Assembly: GCA_019914945.1 (NCBI GenBank)
Contig: CM034102.1
Location: 10,653,501 to 10,717,500, forward strand
Length of the DNA: 64,000 bases
Origin: Typha latifolia
Taxonomy: Eukaryota > Streptophyta > Magnoliopsida > Poales > Typhaceae
Direction: 5' to 3'
In this document: piece after piece, positions 63,191-64,000 of the stretch
How positions within the stretch are numbered: the first letter of the stretch is position 1
How the letters are laid out: each line of letters opens with the position of its first letter
Notes under the pieces: generated by a model
Databases searched by the model: none
The model's input: only the letters and a program-made list of their open reading frames with translations
What the model was told of the DNA's origin: nothing
Translations under genes and position numbers: made by a program

Positions 63191-64000
63191 TTAAATTACT
63201 AATTTGTGGGCTTACATAATGCATGCAACCCTATTTTACGAGCTTACATGTAAGCCTACAAATGAGCTTACATACTCTCAAATAGTTTGTGAGGTTACAT
63301 ATTATTATTTTTTTAATTTTTCTAAATAATTTAAGGTTAATGTTTTATTTTAAATAATATATAATATTACCTTTTTTGTTTTTCTTTTTAAGCCCATGTG
63401 TAAGGCTATATTATTTTTAAATTTTTTTAAAATTTTGTAAATATATTTCTAGATTATATTATTTTTCAATCATTAATTTTCAATAATTTATTTTTAATAT
63501 TTTTTAAAGAAGTTGTTCGTATTATAAATTTTTATTTAGAAAAAAGTGAGTTGTTTATTAAAAGCTCACAAATTTGCAACAACTCTATAATTTTTTGTTA
63601 AACTTAGTAAATTTTAAAATTTATATTTTTTGTTATCCGTGATTAAAGAGGAGCTCTTTTATAATAAACAATTATATAGTTTTTTTATGAGAGGAGAGAG
63701 GGGATGGAGAGAGAAGAGAGAGAATTGATAACATATCAAAGTGATAGCATGCCAATGGTAAAATTGGAATCAATTTAAATTTATATTAGAAATTTGGGGG
63801 CAGATTAGAAAAAAATTAAAAAATGTATTTGGTTACTAAATTTAGCTAGGGTCCTCTAACCAAGTTTAGGACACCCCTTGAACTCAAATAATACAGGGAT
63901 TAAAGATATTTAAGTGGCACCAAGATAGAATAAATGTTGTCCAGACGATGAAATGGATTTGGAGATATCTTTGGTGGCTTGTCTAAGTATGAAAGGAAGA
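63191..64000. other. AT-rich intergenic DNA
   Basis: Short direct/inverted repeats of GAGCTTACAT and TGTAAGC words near 63205-63300. No gene recognised. Confidence 0.4.

Overview
This is nuclear DNA of a flowering plant. The reasons are intron-containing plant gene families with GT-AG introns (an extracellular-LRR receptor-like protein, a DUF1685 protein, a MIP1 leucine-zipper/DUF547 protein and an OBL1-type class-3 lipase), AT-rich intergenic DNA, and plant-type Ty1-copia and Ty3-gypsy (chromovirus) retrotransposons, MITEs and an Au-like SINE. No bacterial operon, CRISPR array, tRNA or rRNA gene was seen. The species cannot be named from the sequence alone.

Layout: 1-3000 holds a decayed minus-strand Ty1-copia element. 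3635-5800 is a single-exon receptor-like protein gene (+). 5801-8446 is AT-rich, with a diverged tandem duplication. 8447-9257 is a two-exon DUF1685 gene (+). 9258-12729 is intergenic with hAT-like repeats. 12730-28554 (-) is a ten-exon MIP1/DUF547 gene that I could reconstruct in phase (570 aa). Its 9.3 kb sixth intron carries a solo copia LTR with a perfect target-site duplication, a plus-strand copia gag relic, the start of a gypsy element and a minus-strand copia pol relic. 29606-30114 is a MITE. 30640-31655 is a minisatellite of about 32-bp monomers grouped in 96-bp units, next to a possible Mutator transposase remnant. 32530-42151 is a nested pair of minus-strand gypsy chromoviruses. 42466-44450 is a plus-strand copia 3' half. 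45150-45900 is an unexplained GC-rich island. 46206-47310 is a hAT-like repeat. 48586-51847 (-) is a five-exon lipase gene (480 aa) with a TATA box. 55099-62369 is a plus-strand gypsy element of the same family as the nested pair, itself interrupted by a solo LTR of that family. 62638-63190 is a second MITE copy.

The four host genes belong to unrelated processes (peptide perception, an unknown role, a leucine-zipper/DUF547 protein, lipid hydrolysis) and show no sign of acting as a cluster. The most coherent larger story is transposon history: one gypsy family inserted at least three times, including into its own copies, and its LTRs carry variable-number arrays of a CpG-rich TTCGAA palindrome. 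The same palindrome also occurs, in 54-bp tandem repeats, in the LTR of an unrelated copia element in the MIP1/DUF547 intron.
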